Positions 25,154 to 33,050 of a DNA stretch of 39,081 nucleotides are shown here, one piece after another. The stretch is from a candidate division BRC1 bacterium ADurb.Bin183 (GTDB taxonomy: Bacteria; Sumerlaeota; Sumerlaeia; MWCT01), in assembly GCA_002070185.1 (NCBI GenBank), contig MWCT01000020.1, positions 1 through 39,081 of the forward strand. The letters are read 5' to 3'. Under the pieces are notes generated by a model. It did not search any database and had not been told where the DNA came from. It saw nothing but the letters and a program-made list of their open reading frames with translations. Numbering within the stretch: position 1 is the stretch's first letter; each line of letters opens with the position of its first letter. Both the position numbers and the translations under genes were made by a program.

Positions 25154-25680
25154 GCTCGCAGAACAACATTCACCATCGCTCCTATATTCCCTTTCGCATC
25201 GGGCAGGGATTCGACGCCCACCGTTTTATCAAAGGGCGTTCCCTTATTCTGGGCGGCGTGGAAATACCCTTTGAGATGGGGCTGGAGGGGCACTCGGATG
25301 CGGACGTTTTAGTTCACGCTATTATGGACGCCCTCCTCGGCGCGGCGGGGCTGGGCGACATCGGCAGACATTTTCCTCCATCCGACCCGGCGTATAAAAA
25401 TATTTATAGTCTTGACCTGCTCGAACGAGTTTCGCATCTTCTTTCCGTCAATTGCTGGAATATTGTTAATATTGATTCCATAATTATTTGTGAAGCCCCG
25501 CGCATTGCGCCCCACATGGAATCCATGCGGGAAAATATTCGAGGACGCCTGAGCGGCTTGCCGGATGTTTCCATCAAGGCGACCACAACAGAAAAAATGG
25601 GCTTCACCGGACGCGGCGAAGGCGTGGCTGCCTTAGCAGTCGCACTAATCTCAAGCACGAAAGAGGACTTCCATGCTTGA
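25150..25680 (+). CDS. ispF: 2-C-methyl-D-erythritol 2,4-cyclodiphosphate synthase
   Basis: Fifth MEP-pathway enzyme, a trimer closing the cyclodiphosphate with release of CMP. The metal site is GQGFDAH (D22, H24) and H56 in the VLVHAIMDAL segment. Further landmarks are LGGVEIPFEMGLEGHSDADV, GDIGRHFPPSD, and the C-terminal TTTEKMGFTGRGEGVAA. The N-terminus is about 14 residues longer than usual (MSSQNNIHHRSYIPF), but the ATG overlaps the ispD stop, which supports it. It overlaps the next gene by 8 nt. IspE is not in the window. Confidence 0.97.
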   Translation: MSSQNNIHHRSYIPFRIGQGFDAHRFIKGRSLILGGVEIPFEMGLEGHSDADVLVHAIMDALLGAAGLGDIGRHFPPSDPAYKNIYSLDLLERVSHLLSVNCWNIVNIDSIIICEAPRIAPHMESMRENIRGRLSGLPDVSIKATTTEKMGFTGRGEGVAALAVALISSTKEDFHA

Positions 25681-26041
25681 CCGCATGCACATTCTGGAGG
25701 AAAAACTCAATTCCCTCCTTGAACGTTTTTTGGCTCTCAAAGCCGAATCGCGCCGGATGAAATCGCAGATGAAGACGCGCAAGGGAAAAAAGGACTCCGC
25801 CGAAGAAGGCGCCGCGGACATCGAAGCGCTCCAGCAAGAGCGGGACGCGCTCGCGCGCGAACTTGAACAAACGCAATCCTGCAACAAAGAATTACAACTT
25901 AAAATCGAAGAACTTGAAAACGCCTTTCAATCAAAAACGAATATGGATAAACAGACCATTCAGGTTATTCAAAGCATCATTACACGCATTGACGCTCTTG
26001 AGGCAGAAATCGGAGAGTTGGAACATGAGCAAGACCATTGA
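25673..26041 (+). CDS. Coiled-coil protein, ZapB-like partner of ZapA
   Basis: A 122-residue, nearly all-helical and highly charged protein with heptad pattern from residue 1 to about 118 (MLDRMHILEEKLNSLLERFL ... LQLKIEELENAF ... RIDALEAEIGELE). A lysine/arginine-rich stretch (KSQMKTRKGKKD) sits near residue 30. There is no signal peptide or membrane segment. It overlaps ispF by 8 nt and zapA by 17 nt. Its coupling to zapA suggests a cell-division coiled-coil protein playing the part ZapB has in E. coli; this is inference from position and fold only. Confidence 0.75.
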   Translation: MLDRMHILEEKLNSLLERFLALKAESRRMKSQMKTRKGKKDSAEEGAADIEALQQERDALARELEQTQSCNKELQLKIEELENAFQSKTNMDKQTIQVIQSIITRIDALEAEIGELEHEQDH

Positions 26042-26327
26042 GACGAGCATTGAAATTTACGGACAGAGCTTTAGTCTGCGCACGGAACCGGAGGAGGAAA
26101 AAAACCTCCGGCGCGTCGCCGCCGAGGTGAATGAATTCCTGCGCGAACTCGCCTGCAAAGGAAACGCCCCGCTTCATCGCCTCGCCCTTATGGCGGCGTT
26201 CCAATATGCCTATAAGTTGGACATCGCTCAAAAACGCGACTCCTCATCTCCGGAGGTTTCTCGCAAGGTTGCACAAAAAATCGAGGACATCATCGGCAAA
26301 CTGCAAGACGCCCTCGATCAGGAATAA
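26025..26327 (+). CDS. zapA: Cell division protein ZapA
   Basis: A 100-residue protein. The globular N-terminal part reads IETSIEIYGQSFSLRTEPEE, then NLRRVAAEVNEFLREL, followed by the long helix RLALMAAFQYAYKLDIAQ that dimerises in ZapA. ZapA bundles FtsZ filaments at midcell. GGAGAG at 8 nt supports the ATG at 26025, which lies inside the end of the coiled-coil gene. In many bacteria 6S RNA follows zapA; here the next gene starts 41 nt later, leaving no room for it. Confidence 0.88.
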   Translation: MSKTIETSIEIYGQSFSLRTEPEEEKNLRRVAAEVNEFLRELACKGNAPLHRLALMAAFQYAYKLDIAQKRDSSSPEVSRKVAQKIEDIIGKLQDALDQE

Positions 26328-26368
26328 TCGTCGGAACCATTTATTTTTTTCCGATATAAACCGCGTCC

Positions 26369-28144
26369 ATGATTAACAGACTTCTTCTTAGAATATCCCG
26401 CATATCATCAAAAAATACCGCATTGGAAAAAGGATATTTTGTCCTCCTTGCCAGCTTCGTTGGAATTTTTGTCAGCATCATCGCCGCTGTTTTCAGGGAA
26501 TTGCTGACTCGCACGGACGTCTTTTTCCTTATGCAAGATAGCAAATTATTGGGCATACCGAAGGCTTTTGCCATTCCCGCCCTCCCCGCTATCGGCGGAC
26601 TTGTCGGCGGTTATATCGTCTATAAACTCATCCGCAAGCCCGGTCTCCACGGCGTGCCATCCGTCATGAAGGCGGTTGCGTTGCGCAATCTGAATCTTCT
26701 GCACCCCCACACAGCGTTGATTGCGCTCACATCCATCTTCACCATTGGTTCCGGAGGTTCGGCAGGACCGGAGGGTCCGATTGTGGAAATCGGTTCTGTG
26801 GTCGGCGCAACGGTGGGCAAAAAAACGCGCATCTCGCGGGAGCGCAAAGGGTTGCTGGTCGGTTGCGGCGCGGCGGCGGGCATCGCGGCGATGTTTAACG
26901 CCCCCATCGGCGGCGTGGTTTTTACACTCGAAATCATCCTGCGCACATTTTCCATCCGCGCCTTTGCGCCTGTGGTCATCTCCGCCGTTGCGGCATCGCT
27001 TTTATCCCGCGGATATTTTGGGAATTATCCGCCTTTTTACATCGAGCGGACGCTGGTTTTCAAATATGTCTCGCTGAGGGGTTTATTTTTCTACGCCCTC
27101 TTGGGGCTTTTTTGCGCCCTGTTATCCATTCTGTTTATGAACCTGTTGAAAAGAGTTCAGGATGTTTTTCAAAAAATCAAGATCGCCCCTTGGCTCAAAC
27201 CCTGTTTGGGCGGGTTGCTGGCGGGAATCATCGGCATCGCTGCGCCGGATGTGTTAGGCGAGGGATATCAAGCAATCTCAGAAAATTTACGCGCCTCGTT
27301 GACCGTCAAGTGGGCGCTTGCGCTTGTTTTTTTGAAAATCCTTGCCACATGTCTGACGCTCGGATCGGGCGCAATCGGCGGCGTTTTTGCGCCTTCGCTT
27401 TTCATCGGCGCCTGCGCGGGCGGCGCGATGGGCTCCTTTTTCATGCATTACACGCCCAATCTGGTTAATACGGACGCCCCTATCCTTTTTGCGCTTGCGG
27501 GAATGGGCGGCATGCTCGCCGGAACCCTGACTGCGCCTTTGACCGGCATCCTCCTGATTTTTGAGGTGACCGGCGGTCAATATCAGATGGTTCTCCCCCT
27601 TATGTTCACAGTGGCAATCAGCTCCATCATCGCCCGCTCGCTCACAAAACAATCCATCTACACCATGTCGCTTTTGCGGGATGGCTTTAATGTTGAAAAC
27701 GCCGCCCTGCCCAATCTGCTCAGCCTTTCCACAGCTGCCGCAGTCATGCACCCCCCGACAAAATTCTTAAAGGAAACGGACACGCTTCCGAATATCCTGC
27801 ACCATGCGGCGGAGGTTCATGATACTATCTTCCCGGTGGAGGACAAGGAAGGACGCTTCATCGGGCTGATTACCTTGAATGATTTGAAAAGCGTTCTTGC
27901 CATCGGCGATATGGGGCGAATCATAATCGCCGCCGATATAGCCGATCCGCTGCCGAGAACTCTTACGCCAGAAGACACGCTGGACAAGGCGCTGAACCTC
28001 ATGACCGAAACGGAAACGGAAGCCGTTCCGATTGTCTCCGACCGCCAGCCGGATAAACTCCTTGGCATCATCAGACGGCAGGACATTTTTGCGGTTTACA
28101 AAAAAATCCTTGAAGGGCAGGACACGGAAATTTTCCTTGAATGA
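26369..28144 (+). CDS. ClC-family chloride channel/transporter with C-terminal CBS domains
   Basis: A 591-residue protein with about ten membrane helices forming the ClC pore to residue ~435, then two CBS domains (~465-590) such as ETDTLPNILHHAAEVHDTI and LTPEDTLDKALNLMTETETE. Filter motifs are GLHGVP (~92-97), GSGGSAGPEGP with gating Glu135, and GGVFAPSLFIGA. The helix after NAPIGG reads VVFTLEIIL. The position of the internal proton-path glutamate of E. coli ClC (E203) appears to be Ile, which argues for altered or absent proton coupling. The CBS pair suggests adenine-nucleotide control. It follows zapA by 41 nt and may be cotranscribed. Confidence 0.93.
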   Translation: MINRLLLRISRISSKNTALEKGYFVLLASFVGIFVSIIAAVFRELLTRTDVFFLMQDSKLLGIPKAFAIPALPAIGGLVGGYIVYKLIRKPGLHGVPSVMKAVALRNLNLLHPHTALIALTSIFTIGSGGSAGPEGPIVEIGSVVGATVGKKTRISRERKGLLVGCGAAAGIAAMFNAPIGGVVFTLEIILRTFSIRAFAPVVISAVAASLLSRGYFGNYPPFYIERTLVFKYVSLRGLFFYALLGLFCALLSILFMNLLKRVQDVFQKIKIAPWLKPCLGGLLAGIIGIAAPDVLGEGYQAISENLRASLTVKWALALVFLKILATCLTLGSGAIGGVFAPSLFIGACAGGAMGSFFMHYTPNLVNTDAPILFALAGMGGMLAGTLTAPLTGILLIFEVTGGQYQMVLPLMFTVAISSIIARSLTKQSIYTMSLLRDGFNVENAALPNLLSLSTAAAVMHPPTKFLKETDTLPNILHHAAEVHDTIFPVEDKEGRFIGLITLNDLKSVLAIGDMGRIIIAADIADPLPRTLTPEDTLDKALNLMTETETEAVPIVSDRQPDKLLGIIRRQDIFAVYKKILEGQDTEIFLE

Positions 28145-28175
28145 TGCACCATTTAACCTGTTATCCTTAAACATT

Positions 28176-28631
28176 ATGGAAAAAGTTGGAACAGTCGTCG
28201 AAATTTTAAATAATCGCGCCAAAGTGCGATGCCTTTACCGTTGCGATTCAGAATGCTCCTTCTGCCCCGCATCGCATCTTTTTGCAAAGAGCGATGAGCC
28301 GCTCGACATCGAGGCGTTGAATCTGGCGGGCGCGCAAGAGGGAGACACCGTCCGCATCGAGCTGGATGCCGCGGCATCGTTGAGCGCATACGGGTTGGCA
28401 TACGGCACGCCTATTCTGGGGCTTGTGGCGGGCGCGCTGGCTGGCGCGGCTTTTGTTCCGCGATACCCGCGCCTTGAAACGCTCCTTGTCGCCGGAGGCG
28501 CAATCGCCGGAGCTGCGGCGGGATTTACCATCGCCGTTCTGCGCGGGCGGCGCTTTCGCCCTGCCCCTGTTATTGCGGAAATCTTGAATGCCGATAAAAA
28601 CACCGCCAGTAAAGGCTCATGCGACGGCTGA
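28176..28631 (+). CDS. RseC/MucC-like (SoxR-reducing system type) membrane protein
   Basis: A 151-residue protein. A small N-terminal beta-domain carries four cysteines C19, C23, C27 and C30 (CLYRCDSECSFC), then EGDTVRIELDAAASLSAYGL. Two membrane helices follow (GLAYGTPILGLVAGALAGAA and LLVAGGAIAGAAAGFTIAVL) and a basic tail. This layout fits the RseC/MucC family, known as a positive modulator of sigma-E and as a partner of Rnf/Rsx-dependent SoxR reduction. No sigma factor or rnf gene is in the window. The ATG at 28176 starts the domain; an in-frame extension upstream overlaps the ClC gene and was rejected. Confidence 0.75.
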   Translation: MEKVGTVVEILNNRAKVRCLYRCDSECSFCPASHLFAKSDEPLDIEALNLAGAQEGDTVRIELDAAASLSAYGLAYGTPILGLVAGALAGAAFVPRYPRLETLLVAGGAIAGAAAGFTIAVLRGRRFRPAPVIAEILNADKNTASKGSCDG

Positions 28632-28674
28632 GGTAAATGCGATGACACAACCGATAACTTTTGGAGGTATTGCC

Positions 28675-29994
28675 ATGTCCCTCTCAAAAAAATTATATTG
28701 CCTTGTCTTTGTCCTGCTGGCGACGGCAGCTGCGCTTTTAATCGCCGCCGAACCAAACGAAATACAAGAATATGATGCGCGCGCCGAATCATGGCGGCTC
28801 AGCCAGTCCGGCGATGCAGTCATCTATAAACTTACCGGCGCGGAAAATGAGCCCGACCGCATGGAGATTACCATCACAGAGCGCACGCTGGATCGCCTCG
28901 CGTTCATCGTCCGAACATATCAAGGCGAGCGCCTTGTGGAGGAAAAGCCCGGCAGAATATCCCTCGGCGATCTGACCCGCCAGTTTTACCCCTCCGAACT
29001 GAAGGAGCAGGGCATTGAATTTTCCAAATCAAACGAAATTATCAACGGCACGGCGCGCGCCGTTCAAAAATTCGTCCAAACGGACGGCTCATATGAGGTT
29101 TTCAGCGAGAATATCCCCGCGGGCGGTCTTCTTCGAAAAGTTGACGCCGCTGGAAAAATTGTTCAAGAACTCGTTGAGATTCACTCTTCAAAACTGGGAA
29201 GTTCCCCAGTCAGCCAGATAAAAAAAGAAACGCCCAAGCCATCCGCTTTCGACAAAAAACCGCTCAGCATATCCGACCTCCGCGATGAAGTCCGACGCGA
29301 AAAAACAGATACCGCTAAAATCGTCATCGAACGCGGAGAAGCCAAAGACGCCCAAACGCAACCCTTCGCCTCTTTCCTTGAAGAAGTTCATCAAGATAAA
29401 GGGCAGATAAGCAAAAAATTCCTCGACAACCCCGCGCTGCTCTCATTTGGATTCGACCGGCTCAAGGCGAGCGCCCGCTATTTTCTTACCAAATCCGCCG
29501 AGCCCTCGGCGATACAAACGTCCGAAGAGACCCAGCCCTATATCGCAACATTCCAATCTTACCTTTATCGCAAAGGAAACCCCAAACCGGCGCGGGCGCG
29601 TTTTATAACTATTGAAGACGACAAAGCCACCACGAATGATGTTGACCTCGAAAAACCTTTCATGCCCGATATGAAACTTTACGAACTCCCGCCCGAAGCC
29701 GTGACCATCCTCCCCGGCGCATTCAATTGCTTCCGCGTCCGTCTCGTCTCCGCCACCCCCGCCACAACCGTGAAAAAAGAGGGCAACAATCTGATTACCG
29801 CCATCACAGATAAAAAAATCGAATACTGGATCACCAATGTTATGGGCAGCACCGTTGCGGTCAAAAAAATCGAGACTGAAAAAATTCGTCGGAAAATTGC
29901 GCCGGCGGAAGACCCCGCTGCTGTCTTATCCAGCGAAGAATCCACGCGCATCAAAAAATGGATTCTGGAGGAGTTCACGCCCACCGGCAAATAG
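28675..29994 (+). CDS. Exported protein of unknown function
   Basis: I do not recognise the family. It has 439 residues with a signal peptide (MSLSKKLYCLVFVLLATAAALLIAAEP) and no lipobox or further membrane helix. GGAGG at 7 nt fixes the ATG at 28675. The N-terminal half looks beta-rich (AVIYKLTGAENEPDRMEITI, KIVQELVEIH). The middle is charged and lysine/proline-rich (residues ~195-260). The C-terminal half again has strands (IEYWITNVMGSTVAVKKIE) of the sort seen in periplasmic proteins handling lipoproteins or metal stress. It follows the RseC-like gene by 43 nt and precedes a TPR membrane protein, so an envelope role is likely but unspecified. Confidence 0.7.
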   Translation: MSLSKKLYCLVFVLLATAAALLIAAEPNEIQEYDARAESWRLSQSGDAVIYKLTGAENEPDRMEITITERTLDRLAFIVRTYQGERLVEEKPGRISLGDLTRQFYPSELKEQGIEFSKSNEIINGTARAVQKFVQTDGSYEVFSENIPAGGLLRKVDAAGKIVQELVEIHSSKLGSSPVSQIKKETPKPSAFDKKPLSISDLRDEVRREKTDTAKIVIERGEAKDAQTQPFASFLEEVHQDKGQISKKFLDNPALLSFGFDRLKASARYFLTKSAEPSAIQTSEETQPYIATFQSYLYRKGNPKPARARFITIEDDKATTNDVDLEKPFMPDMKLYELPPEAVTILPGAFNCFRVRLVSATPATTVKKEGNNLITAITDKKIEYWITNVMGSTVAVKKIETEKIRRKIAPAEDPAAVLSSEESTRIKKWILEEFTPTGK

Positions 29995-30084
29995 ATGCGC
30001 GGCTGATTTTGCTTTACAGGGGCTTGCGCAAAATTTTATGAAAGTTGGAATTTTTGGCACAGTATAAAAAGGATATTTGAACCC

Positions 30085-30705
30085 ATGGCAAGAAAAGAGC
30101 GCACAAAACAGACGCCGCCAGTCCAAGCCGCGCAGCAGACGTCCGCCCCTCATGAAATATTTACAGCCAAACGCCTCATCGTCATGTTTGGCTTGCTGGA
30201 ATGTCTCATCTTGATTCTGATGTTCTATTCCTCGCACGGCAGATGGCACATGTATCGCGCCAAAGCCGCCGCCAACCGCCGGGATTATCAAACGGCTTTC
30301 AAACATTACAAATGGCTTGAAGAAAAAACCGAAGCCGCAAAAAGCGCAACCTTCAATCTGGAGATGGGCAATGTTTGCCTTTCTATCGGTCGTTATGACG
30401 ACGCTATTGGATATTATACGGAGCTGATAAAAAAATCCGACGGTCAAAAAGGCTCATATTCCTCGCTGGGCGTCGCCTATCTCCGCAAAGGCGATAAAGA
30501 ATCCGCCAAGGAAAATTTCCTCCGCGAAGTGGAAGCCAACCCGCTCGACCCCGTTGCAAATTTTTATCTGGGAGACCTTTTTTTCAAAGAGAAAAAATAT
30601 CAAGACGCCACCGCGTATTTTTCCCGCGTCGCTTATCTCCCCGATTATCGGAACAGACTTAAACCATATTGGGACACCATAGAAAAAGAAGTCCTCAGCC
30701 GATAA
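30085..30705 (+). CDS. Membrane-anchored tetratricopeptide-repeat protein
   Basis: A 206-residue protein with a polar cytoplasmic N-terminus (KERTKQTPPVQAAQQ), one membrane helix at about residues 32-52 (RLIVMFGLLECLILILMFYS) and about four TPR units facing the periplasm. Examples are AAANRRDYQTAFKHYKWLEE, ATFNLEMGNVCLSIGRYDDA, YSSLGVAYLRKGDKESAKEN and VANFYLGDLFFKEKKYQDAT. TPR proteins of this form act as scaffolds; the partner is unknown. AAGGA is 13 nt before the ATG. It lies 30 nt upstream of the permease gene. Confidence 0.85.
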   Translation: MARKERTKQTPPVQAAQQTSAPHEIFTAKRLIVMFGLLECLILILMFYSSHGRWHMYRAKAAANRRDYQTAFKHYKWLEEKTEAAKSATFNLEMGNVCLSIGRYDDAIGYYTELIKKSDGQKGSYSSLGVAYLRKGDKESAKENFLREVEANPLDPVANFYLGDLFFKEKKYQDATAYFSRVAYLPDYRNRLKPYWDTIEKEVLSR

Positions 30706-30735
30706 AACTCCCGCGCTATTGAGGGCGTCAAATCC

Positions 30736-32037
30736 ATGTTCATGAAATATTTTGCCATAGCGGTTTTTCTCGCGGGCTACCTTTTAATCATATCTCTTCC
30801 CCGCCATCGGGCGCATGTGTCCATCATCGGCGCCTTGCTCCTTTTTGCCGCCGGCGCCATCACAGGCGGCTACCCGCCGTCAAAGGTCTTCTTTGCCATC
30901 AATTGGAACGTGATGGGAATCTTCGTCGGAACGCTTGTTCTGGCAGACCTTTTTATCTACAGTCGGGCGCCCGTCGTCATGGCGGAGCATCTGGTCAACC
31001 GCGCCGGCTCCGTCGGACTTGCTATCCTCTTCATCTCGCTTATGACCGGTTTCATTTCCGCCTTTGTGGAAAATGTGGCAACGGTGCTGATTGTGGCGCC
31101 CATTGCCTTTGCCCTTTGCCGCCGCGTGAACATCAATCCTGTCATTCCGCTCATATCCATCGCCATCAGTTCCAATTTGCAGGGAACGGCAACGCTGATT
31201 GGCGACCCTCCCAGCATGCTCCTTGCCGCTCATGCCAAAATGACCTTCAATGATTTTTTTATTTATAGGAGCCGTCCCGGCATCTTCTTTGCTGTGCAGA
31301 TTGGCGCTGTTTTCAGCTATTTAACCCTCTGGCTTTTTCTGAGAAAGGAAAACGCAAAGGTCAAACTGGAGCATGTGGAAAAAGTCAAGTCATGGATGCC
31401 GGTGCATCTCCTGATTGCGATGGTGATTCTTCTGGCGCTTTCATCATTTGCCGATCCGGGGTTCAGTTATTACTCCGGCGTTATCTGCATAATTTTGGGC
31501 GTTTTGGGGTTATTCTGGTTCGTTGCGGAGCAAAAAAATTCGGCGCGGAAATTTCTTGCTGACTTGGACTGGGAGACCGCGCTTTTCCTTATAGGCGTTT
31601 TTATCCTTGTGGGGGCGCTCACGGAATTGGGTTGGATTGATATCATAGCCAAAAATCTTGCCCGCATCACGGGGCAGAGCCGATTCACCGCCTTTGCCGT
31701 CATTGTATTTGTTTCGGTCGCTGTTTCCGCCTTTGTGGATAACGTCCCCTATCTTGCTGCGATGCTGCCGGTGGCGCAGCGGCTCTCCGAATCGCTCGCC
31801 GCATCTCAAAACGGCGCAAACTTCCGCACGCTGCTCATCTTTGGGCTTTTGATTGGAACATGTCTCGGCGGAAATATCACGCCCATCGGCGCCTCTGCAA
31901 ATATTGTGGCGTGCGGGCTGTTGAAAAAACACCGCCATCATGTGGGGTTCTGGGAATTTGTGCGGATTGGGCTTCCATTCACAATCGCCGCCGTTGTCCC
32001 CGCCGCGATTTTTTTATGGCTGGTCTGGATTCGCTGA
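30736..32037 (+). CDS. ArsB/NhaD-type ion transporter (permease of the IT superfamily)
   Basis: A 433-residue protein with about 11-12 hydrophobic segments. The two halves each contain a re-entrant signature: FVENVATVLIVAPIAFAL in the first half and FVDNVPYLAAMLPVAQRL in the second. Each is followed by a conserved polar hairpin, GTATLIGDPPSMLLAAHA and CLGGNITPIGASANIVACG. This inverted-repeat layout is that of the ArsB/NhaD/CitMHS superfamily of anion or Na+/H+ transporters. The substrate cannot be read; no arsenic resistance genes are nearby. GAGGG sits 11 nt before the ATG. The last 24 nt overlap the end of the convergent APH-fold gene. Confidence 0.9.
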   Translation: MFMKYFAIAVFLAGYLLIISLPRHRAHVSIIGALLLFAAGAITGGYPPSKVFFAINWNVMGIFVGTLVLADLFIYSRAPVVMAEHLVNRAGSVGLAILFISLMTGFISAFVENVATVLIVAPIAFALCRRVNINPVIPLISIAISSNLQGTATLIGDPPSMLLAAHAKMTFNDFFIYRSRPGIFFAVQIGAVFSYLTLWLFLRKENAKVKLEHVEKVKSWMPVHLLIAMVILLALSSFADPGFSYYSGVICIILGVLGLFWFVAEQKNSARKFLADLDWETALFLIGVFILVGALTELGWIDIIAKNLARITGQSRFTAFAVIVFVSVAVSAFVDNVPYLAAMLPVAQRLSESLAASQNGANFRTLLIFGLLIGTCLGGNITPIGASANIVACGLLKKHRHHVGFWEFVRIGLPFTIAAVVPAAIFLWLVWIR

Positions 32038-33039
32038 GGAAGCGCCGGTATATTCCATTTGCATAATATCGCTTAAAGCCTGCCAGTGATGGCGGAAGCG
32101 TTTGACAAAATCTTTTTTGAAGGCGTTTTTACCCGCGTGGGATTTATGGTCCCGCCGCAGATACGTTGAGCAGCGAGCCAAGTGATAATACCCTCTGCAA
32201 AAAGGGGCGATAGCCTCATACTCTTCGGCAGTTTCCGGCGGAAAATGTCTGAAATATTCATCCAGAAAAATCTTCCCCAACGCGGGATCTTCATTCAGTA
32301 ATTCCAATTCCGCCTGCGCGATATCCTTGCCCCGATAGCCGTAATGCAGCGTGGCAAAATCCAAAAGATATACAGTATCAAGTTTGGGCGAACAGATGAC
32401 ATTTCCGCTGTTGAGCTTATCATGAACCAGCTGATAGCTGGAAAGGTTGTCGAGGATGCAATCATAACTTTTGAACCACTGGCACGCGGCGCGAAATTCC
32501 ATGCGGCTGATGCCGGCATCGTTGATGAATTTGCCGATTCCGTGCAGGCGATGTCTGACTTTTTTAAACCTGTAAGAGCCGTATTTTCCCCTGCGAGTCG
32601 GAGCGCGCAAAGCGCCCCAGCCGTCGCTGCCGATGGAGTGCAGCCGCGCCAACAAAACCGCCAGCCGCCTCGCCAGAGTCTCATCCGGCGCAATCTCCCG
32701 CCAGATCTGCCCAGCAATGTATTCCTCCGTCAAAAAGGAAACCCCCTTGTCGGAATACAAGGCGATATAGTCCACCACTTTTGGGGAGGGAATGCCGTGT
32801 TTTTGCAGAATGTTATCCGCCAAAAAGAGCTGCTGTGCGGAAGATTTGTCCGATTTCGCGTATGCCCTGATGATGAAACACCGTCCGTTTTTACTGCGCA
32901 CAAGCCGAATGCACGTCTTAGTTCCCGAGACAGGCACCTCAATGGCGCAATCGCCCGCCGAGCATCCCAAGAGCGGAAAAAGCCGCCGCGTGATATAATT
33001 CCGAAAGGCGTTGTCTATATGGAAAATATCCGTAAACAT
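32014..33039 (-). CDS. APH-fold phosphotransferase-like protein with altered catalytic loop
   Basis: A 341-residue protein with aminoglycoside/choline-kinase-like architecture. The N-lobe shows CFIIRAYAKSDK (Lys position), then LQKHGIPSPKVVDYI. LARLHSIGSDGWG begins the C-lobe; the catalytic-loop region LVHDKLNSGNVI spans residues 204-215 and is followed by YLLDFATL with Asp227 as the DFG-like metal ligand. The usual HxDxxxxN reads H206-D-K208-L-N-S-G-N213, with Lys where the catalytic Asp belongs and Asp shifted one place. It may be a kinase with relocated base or a pseudokinase. It is the last gene of a unit with the MeTr and corrinoid genes (11 nt gap), but the start at 33039 lacks a clear ribosome-binding site. 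Confidence 0.75.
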   Translation of the reverse strand: MFTDIFHIDNAFRNYITRRLFPLLGCSAGDCAIEVPVSGTKTCIRLVRSKNGRCFIIRAYAKSDKSSAQQLFLADNILQKHGIPSPKVVDYIALYSDKGVSFLTEEYIAGQIWREIAPDETLARRLAVLLARLHSIGSDGWGALRAPTRRGKYGSYRFKKVRHRLHGIGKFINDAGISRMEFRAACQWFKSYDCILDNLSSYQLVHDKLNSGNVICSPKLDTVYLLDFATLHYGYRGKDIAQAELELLNEDPALGKIFLDEYFRHFPPETAEEYEAIAPFCRGYYHLARCSTYLRRDHKSHAGKNAFKKDFVKRFRHHWQALSDIMQMEYTGASSANPDQP

Positions 33040-33050
33040 ACGAAAGAGTT

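Noticed and set aside
26328..26368. 6S RNA gene after zapA
   Set aside because: Only 41 nt lie between zapA and the ClC gene, far less than the roughly 180 nt that 6S RNA needs.
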